From Apricaphanius iberus (lineage: Eukaryota; Chordata; Actinopteri; Cyprinodontiformes; Aphaniidae), in assembly GCA_028564705.1 (NCBI GenBank), contig JAPXFQ010001943.1, forward strand, positions 848,946-912,945: a DNA stretch of 64,000 nt, written 5' to 3'. Shown here piece by piece: positions 10,958 to 23,178 of the stretch. Below the pieces are notes generated by a model that ran no database searches, was not told where the DNA came from, and was given only the letters and a program-made list of their open reading frames with translations. Position 1 is the first letter of the stretch. Each line of letters starts with the position of its first letter. A program made the translations under genes and the position numbers.

Positions 10958-13573
10958 CTAGCTGGAAGAGCGCACAGTTGTGGTTGTGACTGTGGTCGTT
11001 GAGCCTCCTGTAACAAAGAAAGATAGAGCAATTATTATGGCATTTGTTCCAGGCTATCACAAAATTATTTTCTCTTTGTTAGTGCAAATATGTCTCTTAC
11101 CTGTGCCAATTGGTCTGAAATTATAAAAAGAAGAGAGAGACTTGTAAGAAAAACGGTGACTTTGAATGTTTTTTTTTCTTGTATTTTAGTTGTAAAAAGT
11201 TCAAATAAGTCAACGTACCTGTGTTTACCTGGACTCCTCTGAATCCAGCAGGCTTCTGTAGGTGGCGATCTCCTGCTCCAGCCTGGTCTTCATGTCCAGC
11301 AGCATCTTGTACTCCTGGCCCTGCTGGTCGATGCTAGCACGCATGTTGGAGAGCTCAGCTTCCAGCATGTTGATGGTGTTCTGGTAGCCAGCGAGCATGG
11401 AGCTGTAGCGGGCCTCTGTTTCTGATAACGTATTTTCCAGAGCTCCTTTCTGTTGTAGGAACAAAGAAAAAAGAAAAATTGTTGTAGTTGTTTCTACTTG
11501 CAATCAAATCTTGAGAGATTACAGTCTTTTCATGATGGATTCTGGTTGTTTTGAGTTATCTTCTGCAGCCGCCACACCCTGGATGCAGCAGGTCCCACAC
11601 AAAGGCATGGCTGTTTGCTTTGCAGCTCCCCCCTCTTTATGAGAGGATAAAGAGCAGCTGGGTTTAAATGGGATTCTTTATTTGTTTATGCGTTTGGAGC
11701 AGGGAGGTTTGTTTCAGGGAGTGCTGAGTGACTAACACCATCCAGGCACAGATAACCCATACAATTTTTTCAGCATTTCTTCAGCTTTCTTTTATGTCTT
11801 GCAGAATTTGATCAGATGTCTGTGAAATGTTATTCTGGGATAGAGCGCCTCCCGTCCCCTCTACACCCTTCATTCCTCCAGTTAAGCCGCCGCTCCTTTA
11901 TCCTTCTTTCTAACGTTCTGTATCTTTCCACATATTGGAATTTTCACTGTGATAAGGCAATGATCGGTGAGGTGTAAACACACGGTGTTGGGTGCTGTTT
12001 TTTTTTGCTTACCATGCTGAGCTGTGACTGAAGCTCGATCTCCAGACCCTGGAGTGTGCGCCGCAAGTCATTGATCTCTGTCTTGGACGTCTGGATGGTT
12101 TCTGTGCTTACGGCAACTTCCTTGTTCAGGGTTGCAGACTGAATCATAAAAATACACACTTTCTTGTGATTATGAAGATTAGGTTTAAACACAGGTTGCA
12201 GATGGAGCAGGCCTCCCACATTTACATTTACTTGCTTGTTTATGGGGACATCTCACCTTCTCATTAAACCAGGCCTCTTGGTCCCGACGATGTTTATCGG
12301 TGATGGCTTCATACTGGGCACGGATCTCCTCCATGACTTTGTTCAGGTCTTGCTGAGGTGCAGCGTCCACCTCTACGTTGACTGTGCCGGTGAGCTGAGA
12401 GCGCATTGCTGCCAGTTCCTGAAAGAGTTAGAGGACGCACAGATTAGATCTGCTTCGCAGCAATGTGTGTTGACATGGAGGAGTTGCTCGATGTCAGCCA
12501 CCTCCGCATGGTTCTTCTTCAGGTAGGCCAGCTCGTCCTGGAGGCCTTCGATCTGCATCTCCAAGTCGGCCTTGGTCAGAGTGGTCTGGTCCAGAAGGCG
12601 GCGGAGGTTAGCGATGTCAGCTTCAACGGACTGGCGCATCATCAACTCATGCTCGAATCTAATGAGGTAGAAGAAGAATAGATCATCTGCATGAGACAAT
12701 TGTTACCAGTAAGAAAAAAGAGACCTTGTTTGACGTAATATAAATGTGTTTTTCTTACTTGGTCTTGAAGTCATCTGCTGCCAGTTTGGAGTTATCAATC
12801 TGGAGCAGGATGTTGGCATTTCCAATGGTGGCAGCGTTGATCTAGAAGGAAACCAGCAAAATAAGATTTAGGATTGGTTAGCAAAGGTCAATTGGAGTCA
12901 CAAACCTTGCTTTGAACTGGTTCTGATATTGATCTACAGGCAAACAGGCTAAACTGTAAAGTAAAACAGATAATTCCTTAACTCTGACTCCTTATTTGCT
13001 GCATTTAGCTAAAGACCCAGAAAATGTAATAAATGTTTAAAAAAAAACAAAAAAACTTTTGTAGGACGTCAGGTTCTGCATCCCTTTAAATCTCTCCCTC
13101 ATAATTATTAACAGCACAGCAAATATTTGACTTGCAGAGGCAGCCACACTCCATACCTTGTCTTTCAGGTCATTGATGATGGCCCAGTAGTTGCTGTAGT
13201 CTCTTTCAGCTGCCGGGCCTTTCTTCTCGTAGTACTCTCTGATCTGCTTCTCCAGCTTGGCGTTAGCCTCCTCCAGTGAGCGCACCTTCTCCAGGTAGTT
13301 TGCCAGACGGTCGTTCAGGTTCTGCATGGTGGCCTTCTCGTTCAGGTGGATGTTGCCCTGGTCCAGGGCGTTGGACAGGTCGAAGCCCCCTCCCATACCA
13401 CCACCGTACCCGGAGGAGACCATCCTGGCACTGGAGGAGGAGATGCGGGGTCCGCTCCTGAAACTGAGGCCGGACACACTGTGGGCCTTGTGGGGAGCAG
13501 CGCTGGATGTGTAGCTGCGGGTCTGTCTGGTGATGACCGAGGGGCCGCTGCCGTAGCTCTGCTGGTAATACAT
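10958..13573 (-). CDS. type I keratin (keratin 1 of window), 409 aa
   Basis: Acidic intermediate-filament subunit that should pair with a type II keratin in the cytoplasm of epithelial cells. Coding exons: 13573-13157, 12841-12759, 12658-12502, 12418-12257, 12138-12013, 11449-11229, 11114-11101 and 11007-10958 (417, 83, 157, 162, 126, 221, 14 and 50 bp). All introns are GT-AG, and lengths of exons 2-6 are the classic type I set. The Ser/Gly-rich head is about residues 1-77. The rod starts near '[20 protein letters not shown]' and ends about 388 with '[18 protein letters not shown]', the helix-termination motif. The short tail is Thr/Ser-rich ([16 protein letters not shown]). The start is the first Met of the head, 75-100 bp below a TATA-like box. 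Exon 3 has a weak donor (GTGGCT), but frame and length support it. The paralogue was not assigned, because the fish type I expansion is not one-to-one with mammals. It shares exon lengths with the keratin at 46907. Confidence 0.93.
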
Positions 13574-13678
13574 GATGGCTGGCGATCTGCTGGTCAGGAG
13601 ACAACACGAGGAGAAAGGACTGTTAGGCAGCTGTGGACTGTGCAGCTCTGTGGAGTTTGATAGTGGGAGGAAGGCTGT

Positions 13679-13685
13679 TGATATA
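13679..13685 (-). promoter_or_regulatory. TATA-like box of keratin 1
   Basis: On the minus strand the sequence reads TATATCA, about 106 bp upstream of the ATG, with a GC-rich cccgcctcc a little further upstream. The spacing suits a transcription start near 13650 and a 5' UTR of about 75 bases. It is inferred from position only. Confidence 0.5.
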
Positions 13686-13699
13686 GTGCAGGCTGGAGG

Positions 13700-14605
13700 C
13701 GGGACCCACTGGACTGGAGCTCAGAGGTGGAGAGGAAAGGAGGGAGGTTTCCCTCAGTACTTTATCCCTGGGCTTGGCAGAACCACCATTTGTTTTCGTT
13801 TAAAGGCCAGGGTTTGGTTTCTTTCCACTCCTGTGAGGAAATCGTTTTGGAATGTGTGAGAGGGTTCTGCTGGTTTAGATCTCAGGGAGGATTCTTGTAC
13901 ATGCTTCTCTCTCTATGCATGTATGAGGCGTGCATGTGGCATTCGTAAATATCCGCAGGCATCGACTTGATCATGCCACTCATTTGGCATCTCTGTGCAA
14001 ATAGAGGAGGTGTAGATTTATTGTCTTAGAGTCCCGCCGTTAGTCAACATTGCTACTAAGCAGTTTGCAAAGAGTGCCTGTTAGGAACTTGTCATGATGA
14101 TAAACCCCAGAGACAGCTCAAAAAATCTAAAGCTAAACACATATTGCACTTTTTCAATACATCAAGTTTTGACAAATCCCTTCCCTGCATCTATAATCAG
14201 GACAGCATTATAATAAACATTTAAGAAAAAAAAAATCTTTCACCCATAGACAAAAGACATATAAGTGGGTGTGGATCCTCAACCCTTTCCTGTTTGATTA
14301 AATGCTTGTTTTATCTGAGTTGGCCCAAAGTGTGTCTGATAAAAGGCGCAGTTAATTAGCTTTTGACTGATTATTGACTGAACGTTTTTCTGGCCTTGAA
14401 CCATTGTTTTTTTTTTTACATTCAGTTGAGGCAACTCTTCAGGCCCTCATTATTCACCGTATCAAACATAACATCCCCCTCTCAGCCCATTCTATCCTGT
14501 ATGCATGCCTCCATATGTGCACCATTCATTTTCACTGGTTTTGGGTTAAGAAATGAGCTGTGTGCTGGATGAGGAGGAGTGCCTTGGCCTGTGTTGGCAT
14601 GTGTG

Positions 14606-14671
<66 letters not shown>

Positions 14672-15054
14672 CCTTATCTCCATGTTGGGCTCTTGCCAGT
14701 TTCTGTTGCGGAGAAACATCTGCCATCAGCCAGGGGGAGGTGATGCAGGCACATAAAGGGTCATCCTGGAGTCACGGGGGGAACTGACACATTTTTCTCA
14801 TACAGTCAGCAAAGTTTCATCAATCTTGGTTAGCCTGCTTTATCTTGTCCACCTAAAGCCATGCTGATAGTTCAGGACAAAGGTTTATTTCTGGAATGTA
14901 TTGATTGACTTCTACCTAAAAAAAATAACTTTATTTTTCACAGAGTTTAGTCTTAAAAAGTTGAGCTGCAGTGTGTGAGGGTGCAACAGGTTTTAGATAT
15001 ACAGTAGGTTTTGAAGCTAGAAATATATCGGTGATTATTACATCTACACCAGTT
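13700..15054. other. upstream flank of keratin 1; no gene
   Basis: No supported exon. The ORFs just upstream of the keratin (13572-13948, plus) overlap its promoter and are unlikely genes. A long (GA)n lies at 14608-14668. Confidence 0.45.
14608..14668 (+). repeat. (GA)30 microsatellite
   Basis: About 61 uninterrupted bases of GA, roughly 1 kb upstream of the minus-strand keratin. The ORFs on both strands across it are repeat artefacts. Confidence 0.95.
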
Positions 15055-16345
15055 AAATGAGAGATTTTGCTCTAACCTGTATAGTGCTTTGCTATCGATT
15101 CATAACCCACAAACTTTTTTTATGGCTTTTTTTTTCACTTTACAACCACAGACATTAATGTAATTTATTAGGATTTCATGTCATACAAAAACACAAAGTA
15201 TAATGTTTAAAAGAAGGAAAAGGATGTACTGGTTTGACATTTTTTACAAATACAAATGTGAAAGGTTTGAAATTAGTTTGTATTCAGGCACAGTTTATTA
15301 TTTGTGGAGCCACCTAAGGAGTGACGTGTTTTCCTGTTATTTGCACACACAAAAAGTCCCTGTTGAGGCAGATTGGATGGAGATAAGTTTCTCTGAGGAA
15401 TTCTCAGCTCTCAACCCAGCTCATCAATTGGATTAATGTCTGTAATTTTGACTGAGCCATTCTAACATACGACTATGATTTCATATAAGCCATTGTAGCT
15501 CTGACTGCATGTTCAGAGTTGTTTTCCTGCTGAAAGGTGAATCTCTGTCCCAGTTTCAAGTTTTGTGCTCCCTCTCACAGATACTTGCAGGATTGCCCTG
15601 TACTAAATTTAGCTGTATCCATTTTCTTCATCTGCCCTGACCCGCATGCTTGTCTCGGCAGAAGAAATATATAGTTTTAGTACAATGCTGCTACTGCAAT
15701 GTTTCATGTGGTAAGGTCGTACATTCAGAGGGATGGCCCTGTTATTTTTGTTACACATGCCATGCTGGTCTATGTTAAAATGTTCCTCTGCATTTTCTCT
15801 GTTGTCTATGCACCTTACGGCAAACTACACACCAGACTAATTTTCCTTCAACAATATATTTCTTCTTTCCTCTCTTGTATAAATGTCAGATTTATGCAGT
15901 GCACAACTAATAATTGTCCTGTACACAGTTTCTCCAACTTGAGTTGGGATCTCTGCAGCTCATCCAAGGCCATCACCTCGTAGCTGCATCTCTAAATAAT
16001 GCTTTGCTTGCTCAGTCTGCCAGATTAGATGAACAGCCATGTCTTGGTATGTTTTTCAATTTTAGATAATGATATGAAATTGCTCTGTTGGAAGCTTTAG
16101 ATATATTTTTTTCTAATCTCGATCTATAATAAACCTTCCCCCTGACCTGTCTGATGTGTTCATTGGTCTTTATGATTCTGTATGTTCACTAATGTTCTCA
16201 GACAAACTTCTGAGGCCTTCAAAGCTGGTTTCACACTGAGCATTAGTGGCTGAAAACAAATTAATAGTACACATATGCACAATGGTTCTTCAGATTCTTA
16301 TTGACCTAATTATTTGATTCTGGCGTGTTGAAACAGAGACACAAC
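15055..16345 (-). mobile_element. Tc1/mariner relic, longest copy of its family
   Basis: The left part has the family's terminal sequence ('ttacaaccacagacattaat', then 'ggatttcatgtcatacaaaa'). On the minus strand about 15495-15545 gives a block like 'FTFQQENNSEHAVRATM', the degraded form of the 'QQDNDPKHTSK' region, with Glu in place of the catalytic Asp. The text near 15460-15560 and 16140-16230 matches the same family as 26650-27510 and 42735-43210. Many stops and indels make it dead. Confidence 0.65.
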
Positions 16346-16495
16346 TAAAAGGTGCAGGACACTAAGCTTCAAGCACTGGAGTTTGACACCTGTGGAACAA
16401 CTTTATGTAAAGCTTATCATCCATGGAAAGCCTTTGAATTGTAACTCCATCTGTGTAGAATTTTATGAGGTCTATTCATATACAACACAGTTTAT

Positions 16496-16539
16496 GTTTT
16501 TAAACCCAATATAATGTCTATTATATTGGGTTTAAAAAC
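16496..16539. repeat. perfect 20-bp inverted repeat, 4-nt loop
   Basis: gtttttaaacccaatataat (16496-16515), loop gtct, then its exact reverse complement (16520-16539). A perfect AT-rich palindrome just past a Tc1 relic. Confidence 0.95.
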
Positions 16540-16676
16540 CAAAACAGTGGTAGTTCAGAGTAAACACCCAGACCCAAATACTGAAACACCAAAGCCTAAA
16601 AGAGAATTTTTAAAAAGAACAGAGTTCATTGATATTACAAGACCTCTTCCGGGTACTGTGTGGGATCCTGTTTAAA

Positions 16677-17335
16677 TGTAGTTAATGTGTTAACTTTTAG
16701 GTTCAGGTGCAGGACCACACCCCAAATAGACTGCACACTCAGCAATCTACTATAACTCGAACCTGGCATCTCACACTTGAAATGCTTCTCTAATCACTCA
16801 GCACTCCTAGGGCACCTTGTCTGACTTGATCGTTTCGCAAGCCCCTCTCTTCCCGACCCTCTCTTCAGTTTAATCCCTTCGACCGGACATCTCCCTCTTT
16901 CATTCGTACGTCTCTATCCTTCGTCCCCTTGCTCCCTCCCTTATCGACTCATCTGCTCCCTCATCCCCCCATCCCTCCCAACCCTTTCTGCTCCTCTCCT
17001 CCCTCGTCCCTCCAACTCATCTCTACGACCCTACTTATCCCTTCTTCCCTTCATCCCCTCTATCATCTCCCTAAAAACCCTACATAACCCCATAAGCCAT
17101 ACTCTTTCTTGCCCTGGTTCACTCCTAGACCTCGTCTACTAATGTCTCTCTCTTTCAGGTTTTGTCAGAGGGGGTTCTTAGCAGGCTTGGGAAAGATAAA
17201 TTCCTGATGTCCACACCCCCATACTGAGTGTAAATCATATACCTCCCATTCTCCCCAGACGACTTAGTCCTTTCAATTCCTTCAGTGAACATTCGTAATT
17301 CAGCTCTGTAAGCGTGGTTCTTGCTAGTGAAATGT
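16677..17335 (+). mobile_element. LTR-like element, copy 2
   Basis: Same family as 4489-5742. It shares tgtagttaa at the start, 'gttcaggtgcaggaccac', 'acctggcatctcac', and a 3' part with 'gcaggcttgggaaaga', 'cccccatactgagt' and 'ttcttgctagtgaaa'. The middle is pyrimidine-rich but unique sequence, not the minisatellite of copy 1. No protein-coding interior is attached. Confidence 0.5.
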
Positions 17336-17999
17336 AGAAAAAGAAATCTGAAGGTGGGTTAAAAAAAGAATAGGACTGCTGCGGGGCGAACCACTAGGGA
17401 GGAAGGAGGTGAGCAGCATCCTGGGGCTGGGTTGTAGAACTATGCTTTCTACTTACCTTCACCCAGTCGGCCTGAGATCCCAGCTGCAAGGGTTCTGTTG
17501 TAGGACCACTAGGTGGTTTCTATCCTTGTTGGGTCCGAGCTGGCCAACGGGCCTCGGCTATCCACTGGATTCTCAACAGCGTGGAGCCGGGCCTTTAACT
17601 CTGACACCCTCGCCTCCAAAGCTACAAAAATGATATATTTATTATGCTTACCATTATCACTAAGGGAGAAGGATGAGTAATTAAACATCTGACACAGAAA
17701 GCAAGAGAGAAGATAATATTTAGACTGAGAAACAGAGAGAGGAGAAGGAGCTATAGCTGCTATGAAGCTAAGCTAACTAAGCTGGAGAGACCTTAGCACA
17801 CTAAGAAAACGTGTGAAATGCAAAAGGTTCCCAGCACATAAAGTACACCAACAGGAAATGAGTTTTGTAGCATGCTTACATGTTAAAATAAATTAGAAAG
17901 ACCTAATCACAGAGAAAAATATATCAATTAAAGAGAGTCTGAACACCAAACAGCTCCACGGCGCTCACCAGTGGCAATAGGAAATGATGCATCTTAATC
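17336..17999. other. unassigned repeat-like sequence
   Basis: The GC-richer 17380-17635 segment looks unlike its surroundings and probably comes from a mobile element, but I recognise no protein motif. The rest is AT-rich with no gene. Confidence 0.35.
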
Positions 18000-18370
18000 A
18001 GTCAAGATCCAGCCACACTGAGTGTTTCAGGAGGTTTGCACTCATCAGGAAGTTTGTTCCAGATGGGGGGTGGGATGGAAACAAAGCTGCTTCTCCATAT
18101 TTGGTTCTAAGTCTGAGGATGATTAGTAAACTAGAGTTTGAGGACCTGAGGGGTCTGGGGGGGTTGGTATGGTGACAGCAGGTTTTAAACATACTGTGGT
18201 GCTAAACCATTTAATAATTTCTAAACGAGTAGGAGTATTTTGAATTCTATTGTCTGAGCTACAGGGAGCCAATATAAGGACTTTAGAACTGGACGCATGT
18301 GCTCTACTTTCCTGGTTCAAGTGAGGATACGAGCAGCAGCATTCTGGATCAGCTCTTTGGATTTGCATAA
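18000..18370 (-). pseudogene. L2-like LINE reverse transcriptase, C-terminal relic
   Basis: On the minus strand about 18370-18240 reads like 'LIQNAAARILT' and 'VLKSLYWLPV', the conserved stretch after the palm domain in L2-clade LINEs. Downstream, another frame gives 'LRTKYGEAALFP', matching the usual end of the ORF. At least one frameshift and an in-frame stop break it. Confidence 0.7.
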
Positions 18371-18663
18371 AGTTATAGCCTTGATGTAAATTTCCTATTT
18401 CAACAACATTATATCCTCACATTCATACATGAACAATAGAGAAATTCTCAAGAATTTGGATATTTTTAAACTTTTATCTGCTAGAAATATCTTTTTACAA
18501 CCAAAGCTGCACAGCAATATGCAAAACACACAAGGACACAAGGCAAAACAGATACGTGAAACATTGAGCAAACCTTCATTCATTGAGAGGTTTCAGAGCT
18601 TTTTGACTAATCACATAAATATTTGAACAAATACATGCAATAACGGTGGAGGATGGCATACAT

Positions 18664-18893
18664 ATGGGACGACTGTGGCTAAGTTGGGAGTTTGTCTTGT
18701 AATCGGAAGGTTGCCGGTTTGATCCTGGCTTTGGTGGTCGGTCTGCCCAGGGCAGCTGTGGCTACAACATAGCTTGCCATTACCAGTGTGTGAATGTGTG
18801 TGTACATGAGTGAATGACTGAATGTAGTGTAAAGTACTTTGGGGTCTGTAGGGACTAAGTAAAGCGCTATACAAATACAGGCCATTTACCATT
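18664..18893 (+). mobile_element. tRNA-derived SINE, copy 2
   Basis: The head has gactgtggctaagttgggag (A box region) and ggtttgatcctgg (B box). The body has 'cagggcagctgtggctacaa' and the tail 'aaagcgctatacaaatacag'. Same family as 8417-8712 with an internal deletion. Confidence 0.8.
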
Positions 18894-21479
18894 ATATAAG
18901 AAACTTTATGAAGCACCAGCTTGTTGCCGCAGGAACACCCACTCAACTTTTTTACTCTGATAACGTCTACAAAAAGGTGTATGTTCCACACAGTTGTCTT
19001 TTCACATGCACCTGAAAATGTTTAGGCTGCATGAAAGTACATTACCATGCAGACATGTTTCAGATCAGCCTAAAGAGCTACAGAAGATATGTATGGTGCC
19101 GCTCTTATATTCTCTCTCACTCTCTCTCTCTCTCTCTCCATACGCACACCGACCGGACCCATCAGCTGTGTTTAAAACATTGAAAGTACAAAAAAATGCA
19201 AGGAGGATGTGGAGACAGACTCAGCTAAATGAGCAAAGATTGACAAATTCTTTCCTAAAACTAGCTCGCAGTTTGAAATGTCAAATGAGGATGAAGAAAC
19301 AAGTAAGGTAAGATGTTGCCCACAAAGCACCATAATTAACAATCAATTCTAGAGCTGGGTATCAATTCAAATTTCAAGAATTGATTCGATTTCCAATTCT
19401 CAAGAGATAGAATCGATTATTACAATCCAATCCGATCTGTTCCATTTCAATTCAGTCTTTTTCAATTTGATAATAACATGGGTTTGTGCTGTTAAAAAAG
19501 TTTTATATTTTTTTCTATTTTCTTAGCTGTTACTGTAATCATATAGCTGTAATTCAGTCACGCAGCACTGAGTGAGTAACATTTCACTGGGGGAAACTGT
19601 ATTAACCCTTTCAGAAACAAGGCTCAAAATGAGGCAACATTCAGAAAATCAATTTTTGGACTTCCAAACTGATTCAGAATTTATTTATTTTATTTTTTTT
19701 CAACACAGCACTAATCAATTCAGTATATGACGCCACATTATAGCCCTTCATCAGAAGCAAGATCTAGCCTTAAGCAGCAGCCATGAGCCAAAACGTCCAG
19801 AGTTATGCTGCATATGAAAAGTGTCCAGAGATGCTAGATGATGTAGTACTATGTTATTGAAACTGACCTGAATTTATTTAGAACGCTTTGTGAAAATGGG
19901 GTATTTGTACAGAGAATTATCAAAACAATTTAAAATATAATTTAGTGCCAGATTCAGGAGCTAGTAGTGATGAGAGGACTGCTCCTATCAGTGTGGGAAG
20001 GAACAGGTGAGCTGTTGCAAACAACTAAGCATTAGTTACTGTATAATCATTCAATATGCCCAGACCACAGTAGTAACAAGTTATGCTTCTTGTCATTACA
20101 AGCAAGATGGTAAATGCACAAATTCCACAATTGGGGGAAAAGATTAATGTAATAAAGGATAAGCCAGTATGTTTTTCCTCTGAAAATCAATCAAGTCAAT
20201 TTTTTTTTTTGTGCTTCAGATCAAATGTGCTGAAACTTAACAATAGTTTATTTTTATTGTGATATGGTGCAAGCAAGTCTCCAAGGAGCAGCTCAAGACC
20301 AGAACCCTAAACCACAAGTTTCTTACTTAGATAAAGATGAGACTTGATAGTTTTTTTTTTGCTCGCCCTCAGACAAAGGATAAACATAGATTGTTTTTCT
20401 TATCCCCATCAAACTACATATATTTCTGTGCTATAAGTGTTAAATAGAAAGGATTAAACCAACCACAACTGGCTGACTACTGTGAAAATACAAACTCCCT
20501 GTACCATTCTGTTTGCCTGTAATTCGTATCTGAGGTAAAAATGGCGGTTTCATAAAGGGGAGATACACAATGCATAAACCCAAGGATAGCAGAACACAAA
20601 TAAAATAAGAAACAAAGAGATATTGCAGATGCTTTCTTTCTGAAGGTGCAAACGGCAAATATAAAAAGTCTGTTGCCTGCGGAGCGCACGGTAGATGTTG
20701 TAATTTTGTCACCAAATGTGGCCTTAGCTAAAGAGAAGTCAGGCTACAGCCTTGAAAATATTAATGTTAATTATAGTAAAATCTTACAATTAATCCTTCT
20801 TTTAAGAGGATATGACATTTGTCTAAAACAGCATGCATAGAAAACATCAATAAACTGCATAAAAGTGATGCAAAAGGCTGAGGCTCTCTTGTTACATGTT
20901 GTCGAAAGTCACATTTGTTAAAGTTGTGGATGTTGCCAGCTATCTAATGAAGGCACTTATATAGCCAAAGAAGTAAGACAAGCCAGCATGTTTTTAGTTC
21001 AAATTGACACCAAACAAGAAATCAGCAGCAAAGACCTATGCAATTTCATCCTAAGAAATCTAGCCAATGTCATTCATGAAAGACTGTGAGTCATCCACAG
21101 GGCAGTGTTTTGCAGGGCTCCTAAAAACATTCTAATGCACCTTAATATTGGTATTGGCACATGTGTGGGCAACTCTACAGATGGCACAGCCAATATGCAG
21201 GGGCCATATTGGGAGTTGCTACATTCCTTTCTGAGCAGTCCACAAATCAAATTCACATACGGTGTTACACACATCTTTTGAATCTTGTTGTGGTCCACAA
21301 TAGGTATGTTTGGGGTGTTGTATTAATAAAAATGAATCATTTCCTTGTCTTTTGAAGCACTAGGGATGCACTTTAGGATTTTTTATATTTTTTATATATA
21401 TATTTGTGATGACTGACATGTGGTATGTAGTGTGTGATTGTGTAGTGTCCCTGTGAAATATGTGCTGATTTATTGTACA
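18894..21479. other. no gene seen; possible old repeat at 19350-19740
   Basis: A short (TC)n lies at 19111-19138. At 19350-19460 several 'aattgattcgat/gaatcgat' motifs occur in both orientations, resembling a common fish repeat that starts 'gctgggtatc', but only one copy is present. ORFs (19311, 20440-20840, 21074-21298) are short and unrecognised. Confidence 0.35.
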
Positions 21480-21562
21480 GTAATGTCTTGACATAAGCTA
21501 CTATAATGTGCCATTTAAATTGCCCTTTGGGGATAAATAAAGTGCTTTTGAATTTGAATTGA
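21480..21562 (+). mobile_element. LINE-type 3' tail fragment
   Basis: 'ccctttggggataaataaag' followed by 'tgcttttgaatttgaattg' is a typical fish LINE 3' end with a short repeat tail. No ORF is attached. Confidence 0.45.
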
Positions 21563-22030
21563 AAAAAAAGACCAAGTTGGGGGCACCACCTGGGGTCCAG
21601 GATGTGTAGTAATAGCCAAATAGTTCAGTCAGTTTATGAATACCTCCCTGATAAGGCTGAGGTAATAAAGAATAGATGAAGGGATGAGTTCTTGACGATT
21701 TTTTTTTTACCAAAGCAGTTACTACATATGTATGTGTAATGAATAATAAACGACTTTCCAAAATACAAGTTTATTAACAAAAGGAAATAAGTTTTCCAAT
21801 CAAAATTATTTAATCAACAAAATCACTAAGCTAGTAACACACAATAAACTATTAAGTAAAAGCGGACTGAATATTAAAACTACCAAAAATAAAACACTAA
21901 AATTGTCAAATATTCAAACAAGTATAAACAATAACCAAAAAATGTATCATGGTGATTACATATGCTTAAAGACCAAGTTTTAGTTTTGGAAGTAAAGCTA
22001 AGTTCATTTCAAACTTACTTTTATTAGTTT
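21563..22030. other. no gene seen
   Basis: AT-rich, with no recognised element or exon. Confidence 0.4.
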
Positions 22031-23178
22031 AAGGCTGTATTCACACCTGATAGTCTGGTAGACTCAGTTCGATTGGGGACCAAAATTGCAACTTTATTGC
22101 TGTTTTTAGCTGGTGTGGTTCACATTCACACTGGCTTTTTATTATCAAAAAGACCAGAGCTTTGAGTAACAATTTCACCTCTCCGCCTGTGGTGGCGCTA
22201 TTGTAGAGCTTTGCCTCTTCATGCCACTGGGGAACTTCTAGTACAGTTGAATGTAAATCAACACAAGGAAGCAGCAGATTGTACCGGTTTAAGGATTGAT
22301 CTGTTGTTTTATGGTGCATTTAGACCGCAAGGTTTGTCAGCATCAAGCAACGCTCATAAAGCGACAAGTTCGACGTATATACACAGAAGATACATTTTTA
22401 GGCTGAAGCTTGCAAAGCTTGTAGGCGGGCCTTTCTCTGCCGGATGTTTTAAACACTCGTGGATCGTGGTTGGCCAGGCAGCATCTACATCGGGCAACGT
22501 CACAACAGTGAGTCGCTCTGATTGGTTGCCGTCCTGGGTCAAGAGTGTTAGGACCGTCAAAAGTTCAACTAGCTAAAATCTGCGTTGCTAGCGTTATGAC
22601 CTTTGAAATGCAGGACGGAGCCAAAGCTCACAAAGCACGCAGAGACTCCTCAACGGCCGACTTAACATGTAATCTTGAAGTTAATGACGCTGACAAAGCC
22701 TGCGGTCTGAACGCAGCATTTGGCAAATGTGCCAGATAAATACTACTGTAGTAATCAGGATAAATATAAAATGACGTAGAGAATTATGGAGAATGTTGTT
22801 TTTTATGCAAGGCGGCATTTATGCATTTTGCAATGAGGTAGACCGCCTTAATACAACTTCCAGCACAGATGGCCTCTTTATACAGGCGCTGAGCAAGGTA
22901 TTTACAAGATCCAGCATTTATTTCTCCAGCATTAGTGGTTGTTTAGATTGTATTTACCCAGGATGCCCTGTGCAATAGTCCACTTCTTGCTTTTGGTGCG
23001 GCCCTGGCCCATTTGCCATTCACACATGCAATCCAACCGAGGCAGGGTTTGTTTCATTGAACCAAGACCAACGTTTTTAGGCGGACTAGAGTTAATTTGT
23101 TTTCGCCCGGACTTTCCGGGCAAATGAACTAGAGTTTGTTTCAAGCAGACTAAACAGGGCTGATGTGAATGCACCCTA
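22031..23178. mobile_element. TIR DNA transposon carrying a second one
   Basis: The left end aggctgtattcacacctgat and the right end gctgatgtgaatgcacccta are inverted versions of each other. No transposase is visible. A second TIR element (22310-22728) is inserted within it. Confidence 0.6.
22310..22728 (-). mobile_element. nested TIR element, same family as 2045-3530
   Basis: Ends: atggtgcatttagaccgcaa and gcggtctgaacgcagcattt. Its interior is the reverse complement of the left part of the 2045-3530 element (shared 'ttggttgcc', 'gaccgtcaaaagttcaa' and 'tctgcgttg' blocks). It lies inside the 22031-23178 element, so it is the younger insertion. No clear target duplication. Confidence 0.6.

Noticed and set aside
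13263..13660. ORFs of 61-114 codons overlapping keratin 1 exon 1 in other frames
   Set aside because: Shadows of the GC-rich keratin exon. The keratin frame has the domain matches and splice sites.
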